Source: an uncultured Candidatus Melainabacteria bacterium
GTDB taxonomy: Bacteria; Cyanobacteriota; Vampirovibrionia; Gastranaerophilales; Gastranaerophilaceae
DNA: 64,000 nucleotides
Reading direction: 5' to 3'
Assembly (NCBI GenBank): GCA_949927415.1
Contig: CATLFB010000002.1
Coordinates: 248,001-312,000 of the forward strand
Each line of letters opens with the position of its first letter. Position 1 is the first letter of the stretch. Below, piece after piece: positions 50,608 through 59,065 of this stretch. The notes under the pieces were generated by a model. That model was given only the letters and a program-made list of their open reading frames with translations, was not told the DNA's origin and made no database searches. The position numbers and the translations under genes were made by a program.

Positions 50608-51900
50608 ATGATTGAAAGATATTCACGCGAAGAAATGAAAAAAATATGGGATTTAAAATCCAAATTCGACTACTATTTGAAAGTCGAAATTGCAGTTTGT
50701 GAAGCGTACGCGCAGAGTGGAAGAATCCCGGAAAAAGATGTTGAAGAAATTAAAAAACGCGCAAATTTCACACTTGAAAGAATTGACGAAATCGAGCGCG
50801 AAGTAAGACATGATGTTATAGCTTTCCTGACCTGCGTAAACGAAAGCCTCGGCGAAGATTTGGCGCGCCACATGCATATCGGAATGACGAGTTCTGATGT
50901 AATTGATACGGCATTTGCACTCCAAATTCAGGACAGCGGAAAAATTATTAAAGAGGATTTGGACAAAACAATCAATTCCTTGAAAGATTTGGCGAGAAGG
51001 CATAAAAACACTATCTGCATCGGCCGCTCGCATGGGATTCATGCAGAAGTTATGACGTTCGGCGCGAAAATATGCAACTGGGTAGATATTATTGAGCGCC
51101 AGCGCGAAAACTTTGAACATGTGCTTGAACAAATCCGCGTCGGCCAGATTTCGGGGCCCGTCGGAACCTACAGCAATATTTCCCCTGCCATTGAAGAAAT
51201 TACCTGCAAAAATCTCGGGCTAAAACCTGCCCGCGTTTCAACTCAGGTAATCGCACGCGATTATCATGCATATTTTATGCAGTCGCTCGCGCTGATTGCA
51301 AGCGTAATCGAACAGTTTGCAATTGAAATCCGCCATCTTCAAAGAACAGAAGTGCTGGAAGTTGAAGAGGGGTTTGCAAAAGGCCAGAAAGGTTCATCTG
51401 CGATGCCGCACAAGAAAAACCCTGTTTTGTCCGAAAACTTATGCGGGCTTGCGCGCGTTGTAAGATGCAATTCGCTTGCGGCATTAGAAAATATTCCGCT
51501 CTGGCATGAGCGCGATATTTCGCATAGTTCTACAGAAAGGATTATTTTTCCTGACAGCCTGACGCTCGTTGATTTCATGCTGAATCGTTTTAACGGCGTT
51601 GTTGAAAATCTTGTTGTGCATGAGAAAAACATGCTTAAAAACACTGACAAATTCGGCGGAATCGTATTTTCGCAAAAAGTTTTGCTGGAACTGGTAGATT
51701 CAGGCCTTACGCGCGAAGATGCCTATAAAATCGTTCAAAGAAATGCGCTTGCCGCGTTTGAAAATGACGGCGATTTCAGGGCAAATCTTTTGAATGATGA
51801 AGATGTTACAAAAAGACTTTCAAAAGATAAAATCGACAAAATTTTTGACAAATCTGAGTTTTTGAAAAATATTGACGAGATTTACAAACGTGTTTTGTAA
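50608..51900 (+). CDS. purB: Adenylosuccinate lyase
   Basis: PurB catalyses two fumarate-releasing steps in purine synthesis. The 430-aa enzyme has the MTSSDVIDTAFALQ motif near residue 95, the GRSHGIHAEVMTFG catalytic region near 140, and the fumarase-superfamily signature GSSAMPHKKNPVLSE near 265. The ISHSSTERIIFPD segment also fits. It is the short, bacterial type. The longer frame starting at 50416 runs through the preceding repeat region and is rejected in favour of the ATG at 50608. Confidence 0.95.
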   Translation: MIERYSREEMKKIWDLKSKFDYYLKVEIAVCEAYAQSGRIPEKDVEEIKKRANFTLERIDEIEREVRHDVIAFLTCVNESLGEDLARHMHIGMTSSDVIDTAFALQIQDSGKIIKEDLDKTINSLKDLARRHKNTICIGRSHGIHAEVMTFGAKICNWVDIIERQRENFEHVLEQIRVGQISGPVGTYSNISPAIEEITCKNLGLKPARVSTQVIARDYHAYFMQSLALIASVIEQFAIEIRHLQRTEVLEVEEGFAKGQKGSSAMPHKKNPVLSENLCGLARVVRCNSLAALENIPLWHERDISHSSTERIIFPDSLTLVDFMLNRFNGVVENLVVHEKNMLKNTDKFGGIVFSQKVLLELVDSGLTREDAYKIVQRNALAAFENDGDFRANLLNDEDVTKRLSKDKIDKIFDKSEFLKNIDEIYKRVL

Positions 51901-52040
51901 TAATCCTTGAAAAACCTCATTTTAAAAAAACGCGTCGAATTTTCAAAAAGCCGCCATCTTAAATTAATCGCAGGACTTTTCTGCTGAAACAACGGGCGCC
52001 TTTGTATTCTGAGAATTGAGCTGAACCGTTAGGACAAAAA

Positions 52041-52799
52041 TCAGTTTTGCAAAAGGGTGAATTTTTTCGGCTTTGAATCGGAAACCGATTTCAATTTTTC
52101 AAGCCTTGATTTTATGAACTGCGCCTGATTTGATAATGGATTGTGTTGAAGGAACTTGCGGTAATATCTTTGCGCGTCAATTCTTTTGCCGAGTTTGTCA
52201 AAGCAAACGCCGATTCCGGCAAATGCGTTGGTGTCATCAGGATTGCGTTTAACGAGTTCATTCAAAACGGATGACGCCTCTTTGTATCTGTTCATTTTCA
52301 TCAAAAGCGCTGATTTGTGTTCGTAAGCTTTTATAAATTCCGGCGAATTTTCGATTAATTTCTGATAAATCATCAGTGCCATGTCGTATTCTTCACAGGA
52401 TTCATGCGAAATCCCGAGCTGCAAAATAGCATCCGGATTTTCCGGATTTACCTGAACAGCGCGGACAAAATTCTTTATCGCACCGCACGGAATCCCTTCT
52501 AAAAGATGGCAGATTCCGAGTTCATAATATGCCTCAAAATAATTTTCGTCAATTTCAACTGCTTTGTCGAAATATTTTATTGCTTTAGCGTAATTTTTTG
52601 TGTTTTTGTAGCACATGCCAAGCCCGAAATACGATTTAGCGTCTTCGCGCGAAATCAAAATCGCGTTGAGATAATTGGTTGCGGCTTCTTTGTAGAAGTT
52701 TTGGCGCAAAAGTTCTCCGGCGCGTTCAAAGTAGTTTTCTTCTGTTCGTCCGGTGCGGGTTGTCATGTATTTTGTTTTGTTAAAATTATCGTTTCCCAA
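52041..52799 (-). CDS. TPR-repeat protein
   Basis: A 252-aa protein of about six tetratricopeptide repeats, for example AKSYFGLGMCYKNTKNYAKAIKYFDKAVEID and the following EAYYELGICHLLEGIPCGAIKNF units. There is no signal peptide or enzyme domain, so it is a protein-interaction scaffold in the cytoplasm. The reading start is uncertain. The TTG at 52799 has AGAGG before it, while an ATG 11 codons later has none. The 52918 gene is divergent. Confidence 0.8.
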   Translation of the reverse strand: MGNDNFNKTKYMTTRTGRTEENYFERAGELLRQNFYKEAATNYLNAILISREDAKSYFGLGMCYKNTKNYAKAIKYFDKAVEIDENYFEAYYELGICHLLEGIPCGAIKNFVRAVQVNPENPDAILQLGISHESCEEYDMALMIYQKLIENSPEFIKAYEHKSALLMKMNRYKEASSVLNELVKRNPDDTNAFAGIGVCFDKLGKRIDAQRYYRKFLQHNPLSNQAQFIKSRLEKLKSVSDSKPKKFTLLQN

Positions 52800-52901
52800 G
52801 TTTGGCCTCTTTTCTATAACGATTATACTTTTTTACGTACATGCGGATAACCACCGTTTGGAGTAGAGAAATCTCAATCATTGGATTTATTTATTCGATT
52901 G

Positions 52902-52917
52902 TGTTATAAATATTGGT
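52902..52917 (+). promoter_or_regulatory. Leaderless extended -10 promoter of the 52918 gene
   Basis: TGTTATAAA (52902-52910) ends 7 nt before the ATG at 52918. Confidence 0.5.
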
Positions 52918-53730
52918 ATGAGAAAGCTTTTATTTTTGTTGATTATAATGCTGGGTATGCCTGTATTTGCGCAAAACGGGGAAGTGACTTTGAGCGGAAT
53001 CGAGGCAAAAAAACTCAAACTGCCTAAAAGTGATGTTCAGATGAAGGGTTCGCTTGTGATAAGCGATGAACAGGTCATGCAGGAACTTATCAAAATGCAG
53101 AAGGAAAAAGACCTTCAAGACATCGAAAATCTCTGGAAAGGGACAGTCGAAAACAATCAGGTTATCGGATTTGCCCTGAAAAAACTTGCAACGCCCGAAA
53201 GTCAGCGCAGAATCCACTCTTCCCTGATGGCAAAAACTCTGAACGCAGTAATTTCCGGTGCCTCTTTTGCTCCGATGCTTATGGGCTCCGATTATCTTGT
53301 GCAATCATCAGCGTTTGCGGCAGGAAGGCTCGCGCAAAACCTTATCAACCGCAAAAACATTCCTCAGGAAATACCCCTGACTGATACCGAATTGATTGAA
53401 CTTGCAGGCTTAATCGAAAATCTTCAGGACAAAATTATCGACGCGTATTACAATTACAAAAGTTCGCTAACCCAGTTGAAAGAAACCCGCGCAAAGCTTC
53501 TTTTGTACAACAAAAATTATTCAAAAGCGCTCGAAACGGACGACCTTCTGGAAATCACGATTTCATCATCTCTTTACGACAATATGATGCTTGAAGAATT
53601 CCAGTACATGCAAAACGCGAAGAAATACCACCTTGAACTCCAGCGCCTAGCCGGCAAAAAAGTCGTCGACAGCCTCAATTTGTATCAATACAATTTTGAC
53701 TCAGCGCTTGTGAAAGGAGCTGATAAATAA
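52918..53730 (+). CDS. Secreted helical protein A of a paralogous pair
   Basis: A signal peptide (LLFLLIIMLGMPVFA) precedes about 255 residues, mostly helical. Shared with the next gene are the D-xxLWKGTVENNQVIGFALKKLATPE segment near residue 68, a Gly/Ala/Met-rich stretch near 115 (ISGASFAPMLMGSDYL) and a LIENLQDKIIDAYYNYKSSL helix near 165. A coiled-coil end follows. This architecture recalls TolC-type periplasmic helices but is too short for a channel. Function unknown. The stop codon overlaps the next ATG by one base, so they are translationally coupled. Confidence 0.65.
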   Translation: MRKLLFLLIIMLGMPVFAQNGEVTLSGIEAKKLKLPKSDVQMKGSLVISDEQVMQELIKMQKEKDLQDIENLWKGTVENNQVIGFALKKLATPESQRRIHSSLMAKTLNAVISGASFAPMLMGSDYLVQSSAFAAGRLAQNLINRKNIPQEIPLTDTELIELAGLIENLQDKIIDAYYNYKSSLTQLKETRAKLLLYNKNYSKALETDDLLEITISSSLYDNMMLEEFQYMQNAKKYHLELQRLAGKKVVDSLNLYQYNFDSALVKGADK

Positions 53731-54608
53731 TGAAAAAATTTCTTGCTCTGATACTGCTTCTAAGTTTGAATTCTCCGGTGCTTGCCCTTACCTACGACGA
53801 ATTGACTGAACCCAAACCTCCGGCATACCGTGCCGGAATCTCAGAACTTCCGGAAAAAAAATACATCGAAATCACGCCAATCGAACAGGCTTATGTGAAA
53901 AAAGAAGAAACCCAATTCGACATTTCCGACTTAACTTATGCTGATTTGAGCATAAAAAAGATTTCAAGCGAAGTTTCAAAAGAACTGGGGTATGATGAGA
54001 AAACAATGATGGGAGATTTGTCACTTCTCTGGCGCGGCGCCGCTTCAAAAAGCGATACGATTGCATTTGCGCTGTACAAACTTTCAAACCCCGACGAAGA
54101 CAAGCCTGATGAAAAATCAGTAAAAAAAGTTCTAACAACAATCGCAAGCATGTCAACGCTTGTGGGTGCAGGAATAGGCAATCCGCTTATCGCAACGGGT
54201 TCAATGCTCAGCGGAAATATCCTCGGCATCATGTCGCAGGACACAAAAGCCATGAATTATAAATACACCCGCGTCACTGACGCTGATATGATTATTCTGG
54301 TCAGAAAAATCGAAGAACTTCAGCAGACAACCGTGAATCTTTATTACAACTACATGACGACCCGCAAAATGCTCGGCTTGCTGGACAAAGTCGTTGTTCA
54401 GCGCAAAAAAAATTACGACATGGCGCAGGATGAATCCAGAGAAGTTATCATGGTAACTGACGCCTATTATCGTTCGGCACTTGATGCACAAACCAAAGCA
54501 CGTTCGGATTACATGGCAAAACGCGCTGCATTAGAGCAATTTGTCGGCAACGAAACATTCATGGAGTTTGAAAAAATTCTGGCTGAAAGAGACAAGGAAG
54601 AACTTTGA
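53730..54608 (+). CDS. Secreted helical protein B of a paralogous pair
   Basis: A signal peptide (FLALILLLSLNSPVLA) precedes 275 residues. Two segments correspond to the upstream gene: LLWRGAASKSDTIAFALYKLSNPD near residue 98, and IEELQQTTVNLYYNYMTTRKML near 193. The Gly-rich segment STLVGAGIGNPLIATGSML between them is the counterpart of the ISGASFAPM stretch in the partner. The pair probably forms a complex in the periplasm or envelope. The closest neighbours are unrelated. Function unknown. Confidence 0.65.
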   Translation: MKKFLALILLLSLNSPVLALTYDELTEPKPPAYRAGISELPEKKYIEITPIEQAYVKKEETQFDISDLTYADLSIKKISSEVSKELGYDEKTMMGDLSLLWRGAASKSDTIAFALYKLSNPDEDKPDEKSVKKVLTTIASMSTLVGAGIGNPLIATGSMLSGNILGIMSQDTKAMNYKYTRVTDADMIILVRKIEELQQTTVNLYYNYMTTRKMLGLLDKVVVQRKKNYDMAQDESREVIMVTDAYYRSALDAQTKARSDYMAKRAALEQFVGNETFMEFEKILAERDKEEL

Positions 54609-54705
54609 TTTCTTTGAACTTCTATTGCCGTAAATTCAAGCTTTTTAATAAATTGCCGCAGGTGAGATGAATATAAATGCCGCACCGTAAAAGTAAAGGA
54701 GATTG

Positions 54706-55353
54706 ATGAAATTCATTCCTTATGAAGTCAAAACAGGAGCAGAAAATATGCAAATCGACAGCGATTTGCTGGATTCTGCCATTCTAAATCAATTAAAAGA
54801 GCCGATTTTCAGACTTTACGGTTGGTCGCCTGTCTGCGTTTCTCTGGGGCGGAATCAAAAAGACGATTTTTTGGATTACGAAGATTTGAAATGCCGAAAA
54901 ATTGATGTTGTCAGAAGGCTTACCGGCGGACGCGCGCTTTTGCATGACAAAGAATTGACTTATAGTTTTATCTGCCCTGTTTCGTACCTCAAAAACGGTG
55001 AAAATGTAAAAGATTCATATATTGAAATTTCGCAAATTTTGATAGAAAAATTTCAAAAAATCGGAATTAATCTGGAATTCGGCGCCCAAAAAGCAATTAA
55101 AACAAAGTTCGATTACTGCATGCTGATTTCAACCGGCGCAGATTTATGCTGCAAGGGCAAAAAACTAATCGGTTCCGCTCAATGCCGCAAAAACGGCTAT
55201 ATTCTCCAGCATGGCTCAATCCTATTGGATTATGATAAAGAACTTCTTCAAGAAATTTTTAAAGAACACATCGACTGTTCCGAAATCACAAGTATCAAAG
55301 AAATTCAGCCTGCAATGGGTATTGAAGATATTGTGAAAATCTTTTCCGATTAA
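54706..55353 (+). CDS. Lipoate-protein ligase / lipoyl transferase family protein
   Basis: A 215-aa biotin/lipoate A-B ligase fold protein. It shows SLGRNQ near residue 46, the substrate-binding RRLTGGRALLHDKELTYSF near 64 and the catalytic Lys in KGKKLIGSAQCRKNGYILQHGSIL near 150. It attaches lipoate or octanoate to carrier proteins such as GcvH. Whether it is LplA, LipM or LipL-like cannot be decided. AAAGGAG lies 5 nt before the ATG at 54706; an overlapping TTG is the only alternative. Confidence 0.88.
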   Translation: MKFIPYEVKTGAENMQIDSDLLDSAILNQLKEPIFRLYGWSPVCVSLGRNQKDDFLDYEDLKCRKIDVVRRLTGGRALLHDKELTYSFICPVSYLKNGENVKDSYIEISQILIEKFQKIGINLEFGAQKAIKTKFDYCMLISTGADLCCKGKKLIGSAQCRKNGYILQHGSILLDYDKELLQEIFKEHIDCSEITSIKEIQPAMGIEDIVKIFSD

Positions 55354-55410
55354 AAAATAATATCCTTTTGTTAAGATTTCTTTACAAAAAGTCAATTTCT
55401 CTATCCCAAA

Positions 55411-55426
55411 ATACTTTATATAAATA
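55411..55426 (+). promoter_or_regulatory. Upstream ATACTTTATATA box of the 55452 gene
   Basis: ATACTTTATATAAATA followed by CGGGAATAA lies 26 nt before the ATG. The 49554 gene has a near-identical box on its strand. Confidence 0.4.
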
Positions 55427-55451
55427 CGGGAATAATTAAGGAGAAATTATT

Positions 55452-56195
55452 ATGGCATGGGAAATTACGAATCCTCAAAACGCATATTTGTGGGCCTCAC
55501 AAGGACCTTATGCATGGACTTCCGATTATGGTTACGAAACCCAGCTGAACACTTTTCCAAGCATAATGACACCTATACAGGCTCAAGTGGCTCACGGGAT
55601 TTTGAATCCTAACCATATCAGCCAATGGGCGCCGATGTTTGCCTTTCCTATGCAAAGCGTAACAACAGATCCGATGCTTTTGCAAAGAGGTTTAGATGCG
55701 GCATGCTCAAGAGCAGAATACTATTTTAATCAGGCAGGCGACAATATTAATTTCAGCAAGTCAACTCAAATGGTAAATTCAGTTGCCGGTGCCGTCGCTC
55801 AATTGACGGAATCAGAAGATCTTACAGATGAGCAGAAAGCAAAACTTCAACCCGCAATTGATAAGGCTGAAGATTTGAAGAAACGTTTGGAAAAATATCA
55901 GGAAGATAAACAAAGAACTCCGAACGATCCTGCAGTTTTGAGCAGAGAACTTGCTGCAATTCGCGAAGAAGCAGAAGCGCTGAAAGGTGAGTTTGCGGAA
56001 ATTTGCGAAGCAATAAAAGCAGAAGTCGAAGCTGCAAAGAAAAAAGAAAAAGAAGATAAATCCAAGGTTGAAGACAATCCGGACGCAGAAAAAGATGAAG
56101 ATAAGGCCGAAGTTGAAGAAACTCCAAAAGCCGACGGTAATCCTGATGTTGACAAGAAAGAAGACGACAAACCCGAAGACAAAAAGGCGAAGTAA
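55452..56195 (+). CDS. Unrecognised 247-aa protein with acidic Lys/Glu tail
   Basis: I do not recognise this protein. Residues 1-95 are Trp/Tyr/Pro/Gln-rich and may fold as a small domain (WEITNPQNAYLWASQGPYAW). Residues 100-190 form a helical, coiled-coil-like region. Residues 190-247 are a repetitive Lys/Glu/Asp tail with EDNPDAEKDEDK-type units. No signal peptide is seen. AAGGAG precedes the ATG by about 7 nt. It resembles the 1514 and 49554 proteins in style, and it shares its upstream box with the latter. Confidence 0.65.
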   Translation: MAWEITNPQNAYLWASQGPYAWTSDYGYETQLNTFPSIMTPIQAQVAHGILNPNHISQWAPMFAFPMQSVTTDPMLLQRGLDAACSRAEYYFNQAGDNINFSKSTQMVNSVAGAVAQLTESEDLTDEQKAKLQPAIDKAEDLKKRLEKYQEDKQRTPNDPAVLSRELAAIREEAEALKGEFAEICEAIKAEVEAAKKKEKEDKSKVEDNPDAEKDEDKAEVEETPKADGNPDVDKKEDDKPEDKKAK

Positions 56196-56361
56196 AAAGA
56201 TGAAAAAACAACTTGAATCATAATTGTTCCGTGACTAAAACGGAATTTATGAATCAATCAACAACATGCACAAAAATCTTGGCGGAAAAAATTCAAAAAA
56301 CAAGAATTATATCAGACACATTTTACAGGGGAAAATAATGAATACAATATATAATACGAAT

Positions 56362-56391
56362 TTGACAGTAAAATTCGCGATAATTTGTAAT
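56362..56391 (+). promoter_or_regulatory. Promoter of the predicted structured RNA
   Basis: TTGACA (56362-56367) is followed after 18 nt by TGTAAT (56386-56391). Confidence 0.4.
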
Positions 56392-56405
56392 GGAAAAGGT
56401 TTATT

Positions 56406-56495
56406 ATGAAAAACAGGTGCAAAAATCTTAATAGAAAGCGTCGGTTCAAAATTCCGGAACTTTATTTAAGATTTTTTGACCTGCAAAAAAGTTAA
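56406..56495 (+). CDS. 29-aa basic sORF inside the predicted RNA (doubtful)
   Basis: A 30-codon frame with AAAAGG ahead of the ATG, encoding a Lys/Arg/Asn-rich peptide with an aromatic LYLRFF stretch. The same bases form the 16-bp hairpin, so the frame may be accidental. Confidence 0.2.
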   Translation: MKNRCKNLNRKRRFKIPELYLRFFDLQKS

Positions 56496-56556
56496 ATTAT
56501 GTAATTCCTCAAAAGTAGCGTGGTTAATCAAAAAGAAGAGCAGGTTAGTGTAGATT

Positions 56557-56582
56557 AAGAGCCCTTAAAAAGGGCTCTTTTA
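56557..56582 (+). terminator. Terminator of the predicted 185-nt RNA
   Basis: AAGAGCCCTT/AAGGGCTCTT form a 10-bp stem with a 3-nt loop, then TTTTAATTT. Confidence 0.8.
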
Positions 56583-56757
56583 ATTTGCCGGATTTTTAAA
56601 ATCCGGGCCGCTAAAACCAAAAATCACGGTTTGCCGAATCAATTCATTAAACTTAACCCGAAGTTCCGCATTGAAACCTCCAAATATAATAAATAATCTA
56701 AACGAATGAGACCAAAACCGGCTTTGTGGAGTAAAATTTATTTTGAAAGGAGATTCT

Positions 56758-57306
56758 ATGCCTGAATATATCAATCTGCAAAATATTTTTCTGGTCCTTG
56801 CAGTGTTTTCAACCGTTTTTTACATCATAAAAATGTGCCTTTTCCTGTTTTTGGGAGGCGATGTTGAAGTACATGCCGATTTTGACTCTCTGACTGACTG
56901 CGACCCGTCATTCAGCTTTTTTTCGGTACAATCCGTTCTGGCGTTTTTCATGGGATTCGGATGGGTCGGCCTGACTGCACTTACTCAGTTCAAAACAGGC
57001 ACAATCGTTTCTTTGCTTGCTGCATTTGCAATCGGCGTTGTGTTTATGGCGCTTTCTGCATGGCTGATGTTTATGGTCAAAAAACTTGATAAAAATATTA
57101 AAATCAACATGAACGACTACATCGGAGTGCAAGGCCGGACTTACACAGCCTTTAAGCCTCTCGGCAAAGGCCAGATTGAAGTCACTATAAATAACAAACT
57201 TTCGGTTCTTGATGCTGTGAACCTTCTGGATGAAGATATTGCGGCATTTACACCTGTCAAAATCGAAAAATACGAAAATAATACAATCTACATAACAAAA
57301 TCTTAA
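56758..57306 (+). CDS. NfeD-like membrane protein (flotillin partner)
   Basis: A 182-aa protein with an N-terminal membrane helix (about 9-29), two further apolar helices (about 55-80 and 82-105) and a C-terminal beta-rich domain. That domain resembles the OB fold of short NfeD (YGVQ/GVQGRTYTAFKPLGKG, VTINNKLSVLDA). It sits 17 nt before a flotillin gene, matching the YuaF-YuaG arrangement of Bacillus. It likely organises membrane microdomains with the flotillin. GAAAGGAG precedes the ATG at 56758, chosen over an upstream in-frame codon. Confidence 0.8.
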   Translation: MPEYINLQNIFLVLAVFSTVFYIIKMCLFLFLGGDVEVHADFDSLTDCDPSFSFFSVQSVLAFFMGFGWVGLTALTQFKTGTIVSLLAAFAIGVVFMALSAWLMFMVKKLDKNIKINMNDYIGVQGRTYTAFKPLGKGQIEVTINNKLSVLDAVNLLDEDIAAFTPVKIEKYENNTIYITKS

Positions 57307-57323
57307 AAGAAAAGGAGAAAAAG

Positions 57324-58886
57324 ATGTTTTTAGACCCGGGCTTTATGGCATTCATCGTGGTTCCCGCACTAATCCTTGTTGCGGCGTTAATCTTTGTTGC
57401 CAACCAGTACAAAAGATGTCCGTCAAACAAAATTATCGTAGTTTACGGTAAAACAGGCGGAACCTCAACCGCAAAATGTGTCCATGGCGGCGGAACTTTC
57501 ATTATCCCGCTGATTCAGGATTACGGCGTTTTGTCGCTTGAACCGATGACAACGGATATTGATCTTCGAGGCGCACTCTCTAAAGGTAACATCCGTGTTG
57601 CAGTTCCCTCAACCTTCACATTCGGTATTTCAACAAAAGATTCTATCATGATTAATGCCGCAGAACGTCTCCTCGGGCTTTCAAAACCCGATATAATAGT
57701 TCAGGCAAGCGATATTATCCTCGGTCAGTTGCGTCTTGCAATCGCGACTCTCACAATCGAAGAAATCAACCAGGACAGAGAAAAATTCCTTGAACAGATT
57801 AACGCGAACGTAAACACAGAGCTTAACAAAATCGGGCTTGAAATCATCAACGTAAACATCAAAGATATCACAGATGAGAGCGGCTACATCGATGCAATCG
57901 GTAAAAAAGCCGCAGCCGAAGCAATTAACAAAGCAAAAGTCGAAGTTGCACAACAGGAAAAACTCGGTGCCGTCGGTGAAGCCGAAGCAAACAGAGAAAA
58001 AGAAGTTCAGGTCGCCGAACAAACCGCCCAAACCGAAATCGGTAAAACAAACGCAGAAAAAGAACAGCGCGTTCAGACTGCAAACATCAATTCATCAGCC
58101 GTAATCGGTGAAGCCGAAGCAAACAAGATTAAAGAAGTTGAAGTTGCCGAACAAATGGCTCAAACCGCAATCGGTAAGACAAGCGCTATGAAAGAACAGC
58201 GTATTCAAACAGCAAATCTTGAAGCTCAGGCTGTTGAAGGTGAAAACATTTCAAAAGCCAACATAGCAGAATACAACGCAACCTTAGCCGTCAAACAGGC
58301 AGATGCTTATAGAGAAGGTGAAGTTGCAAAAGCTAACGCTCAGCGTGACGTACTTCTTGCCCAAAAAGAACAGGAAGAAGCAAAATTAAAGAAAGAAGAA
58401 CTTGCAAGACAGGAAGTTGAAAAACTTAAAATTCAGGTTGAAGCAGACGCCGAAGCTGAAAGACAACGCCGTATCGCACTCGGTGAAGCCGACGCAATCA
58501 AAGCAAAATACTTTGCGGAAGCAGAAGGTGTCCGCGCTGTATTGGAAGCAAAAGCAAAAGGTTACGAAGAACTTGTCAAAATCAGCAACAACAAACCTGA
58601 AATCGCAACAAGTTTCTTAATGATTGAAAAAATCGAAGACATTGTCGGCAAACAGGTTGAAGCAATTAAAAATATCAAATTTGACAAAATCACTGTTTGG
58701 GATGGCGGTGCAGGCTCTAAAGGCGGCAGCACAACTGCAAACTTCATGCGCGATTTGATTAAGGCGTTGCCTGCAATGCATGATTTGGCGGGCCAAGCAG
58801 GTGTTGAACTTCCCGCGATTTTAGGAAAAGTTGCATCTCAAGAAGACATTGAAGAAGAAACAGTTTCTAAAAAAGCTGAAAAATAA
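57324..58886 (+). CDS. floT: Flotillin (SPFH-domain, YuaG/FloT-like)
   Basis: A 520-aa membrane scaffold protein. A hydrophobic N-terminal segment (about 6-27) is followed by the SPFH domain (about 28-200, including GGTFIIPLIQDYGVLSLEPM and an AERLLGLS segment) and a very long coiled coil rich in Ala/Glu/Lys (about 200-450). The coiled coil holds two adjacent copies of a 44-residue unit (GEAEANREKEVQVAEQ and GEAEANKIKEVEVAEQ, then an (E/A)IGKT motif). The Gly/Ser C-terminus is followed by an apolar helix. GGAGAAA precedes the ATG. It is the second gene of the NfeD-flotillin operon. Confidence 0.93.
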   Translation: MFLDPGFMAFIVVPALILVAALIFVANQYKRCPSNKIIVVYGKTGGTSTAKCVHGGGTFIIPLIQDYGVLSLEPMTTDIDLRGALSKGNIRVAVPSTFTFGISTKDSIMINAAERLLGLSKPDIIVQASDIILGQLRLAIATLTIEEINQDREKFLEQINANVNTELNKIGLEIINVNIKDITDESGYIDAIGKKAAAEAINKAKVEVAQQEKLGAVGEAEANREKEVQVAEQTAQTEIGKTNAEKEQRVQTANINSSAVIGEAEANKIKEVEVAEQMAQTAIGKTSAMKEQRIQTANLEAQAVEGENISKANIAEYNATLAVKQADAYREGEVAKANAQRDVLLAQKEQEEAKLKKEELARQEVEKLKIQVEADAEAERQRRIALGEADAIKAKYFAEAEGVRAVLEAKAKGYEELVKISNNKPEIATSFLMIEKIEDIVGKQVEAIKNIKFDKITVWDGGAGSKGGSTTANFMRDLIKALPAMHDLAGQAGVELPAILGKVASQEDIEEETVSKKAEK

Positions 58887-58917
58887 TAACAACAAATTTC
58901 TACTGTAAGAAATGAGC

Positions 58918-58945
58918 GGCGGCATTTTAATGCCGCCTTTTTTTT
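58918..58945 (+). terminator. Terminator of the flotillin operon
   Basis: GGCGGCAT/ATGCCGCC form an 8-bp stem with a 4-nt loop, followed by eight T. Confidence 0.85.
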
Positions 58946-59065
58946 ATCGGTCTTTATAGCATTGTTGCGGCAATTTACAAAGAGGCCTTTTTAGTTTATT
59001 TCTGGTATAATAAGTTTTTGAACCTGAAAATTTACAGGACAAATGAATTAAATAAGGAGAAAAAT

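Larger units (their letters stand above)
56398..56582 (+). ncRNA. Predicted structured transcript of about 185 nt
   Basis: A promoter-like pair precedes and a strong terminator ends this gene-free stretch, which may be a small RNA or an attenuated leader. CAGGT and AAAAATCTTAA (56414-56431) pair with TTAAGATTTTT and ACCTG (56466-56483), a 16-bp hairpin with a 2x2 internal loop. ACCTGC (56479-56484) can pair instead with GCAGGT (56540-56545), so two folds compete. The remainder of 56196-56757 is AT-rich and holds only the next gene's upstream region. Size is like 6S RNA, but I do not see a convincing 6S central bubble. Confidence 0.4.
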
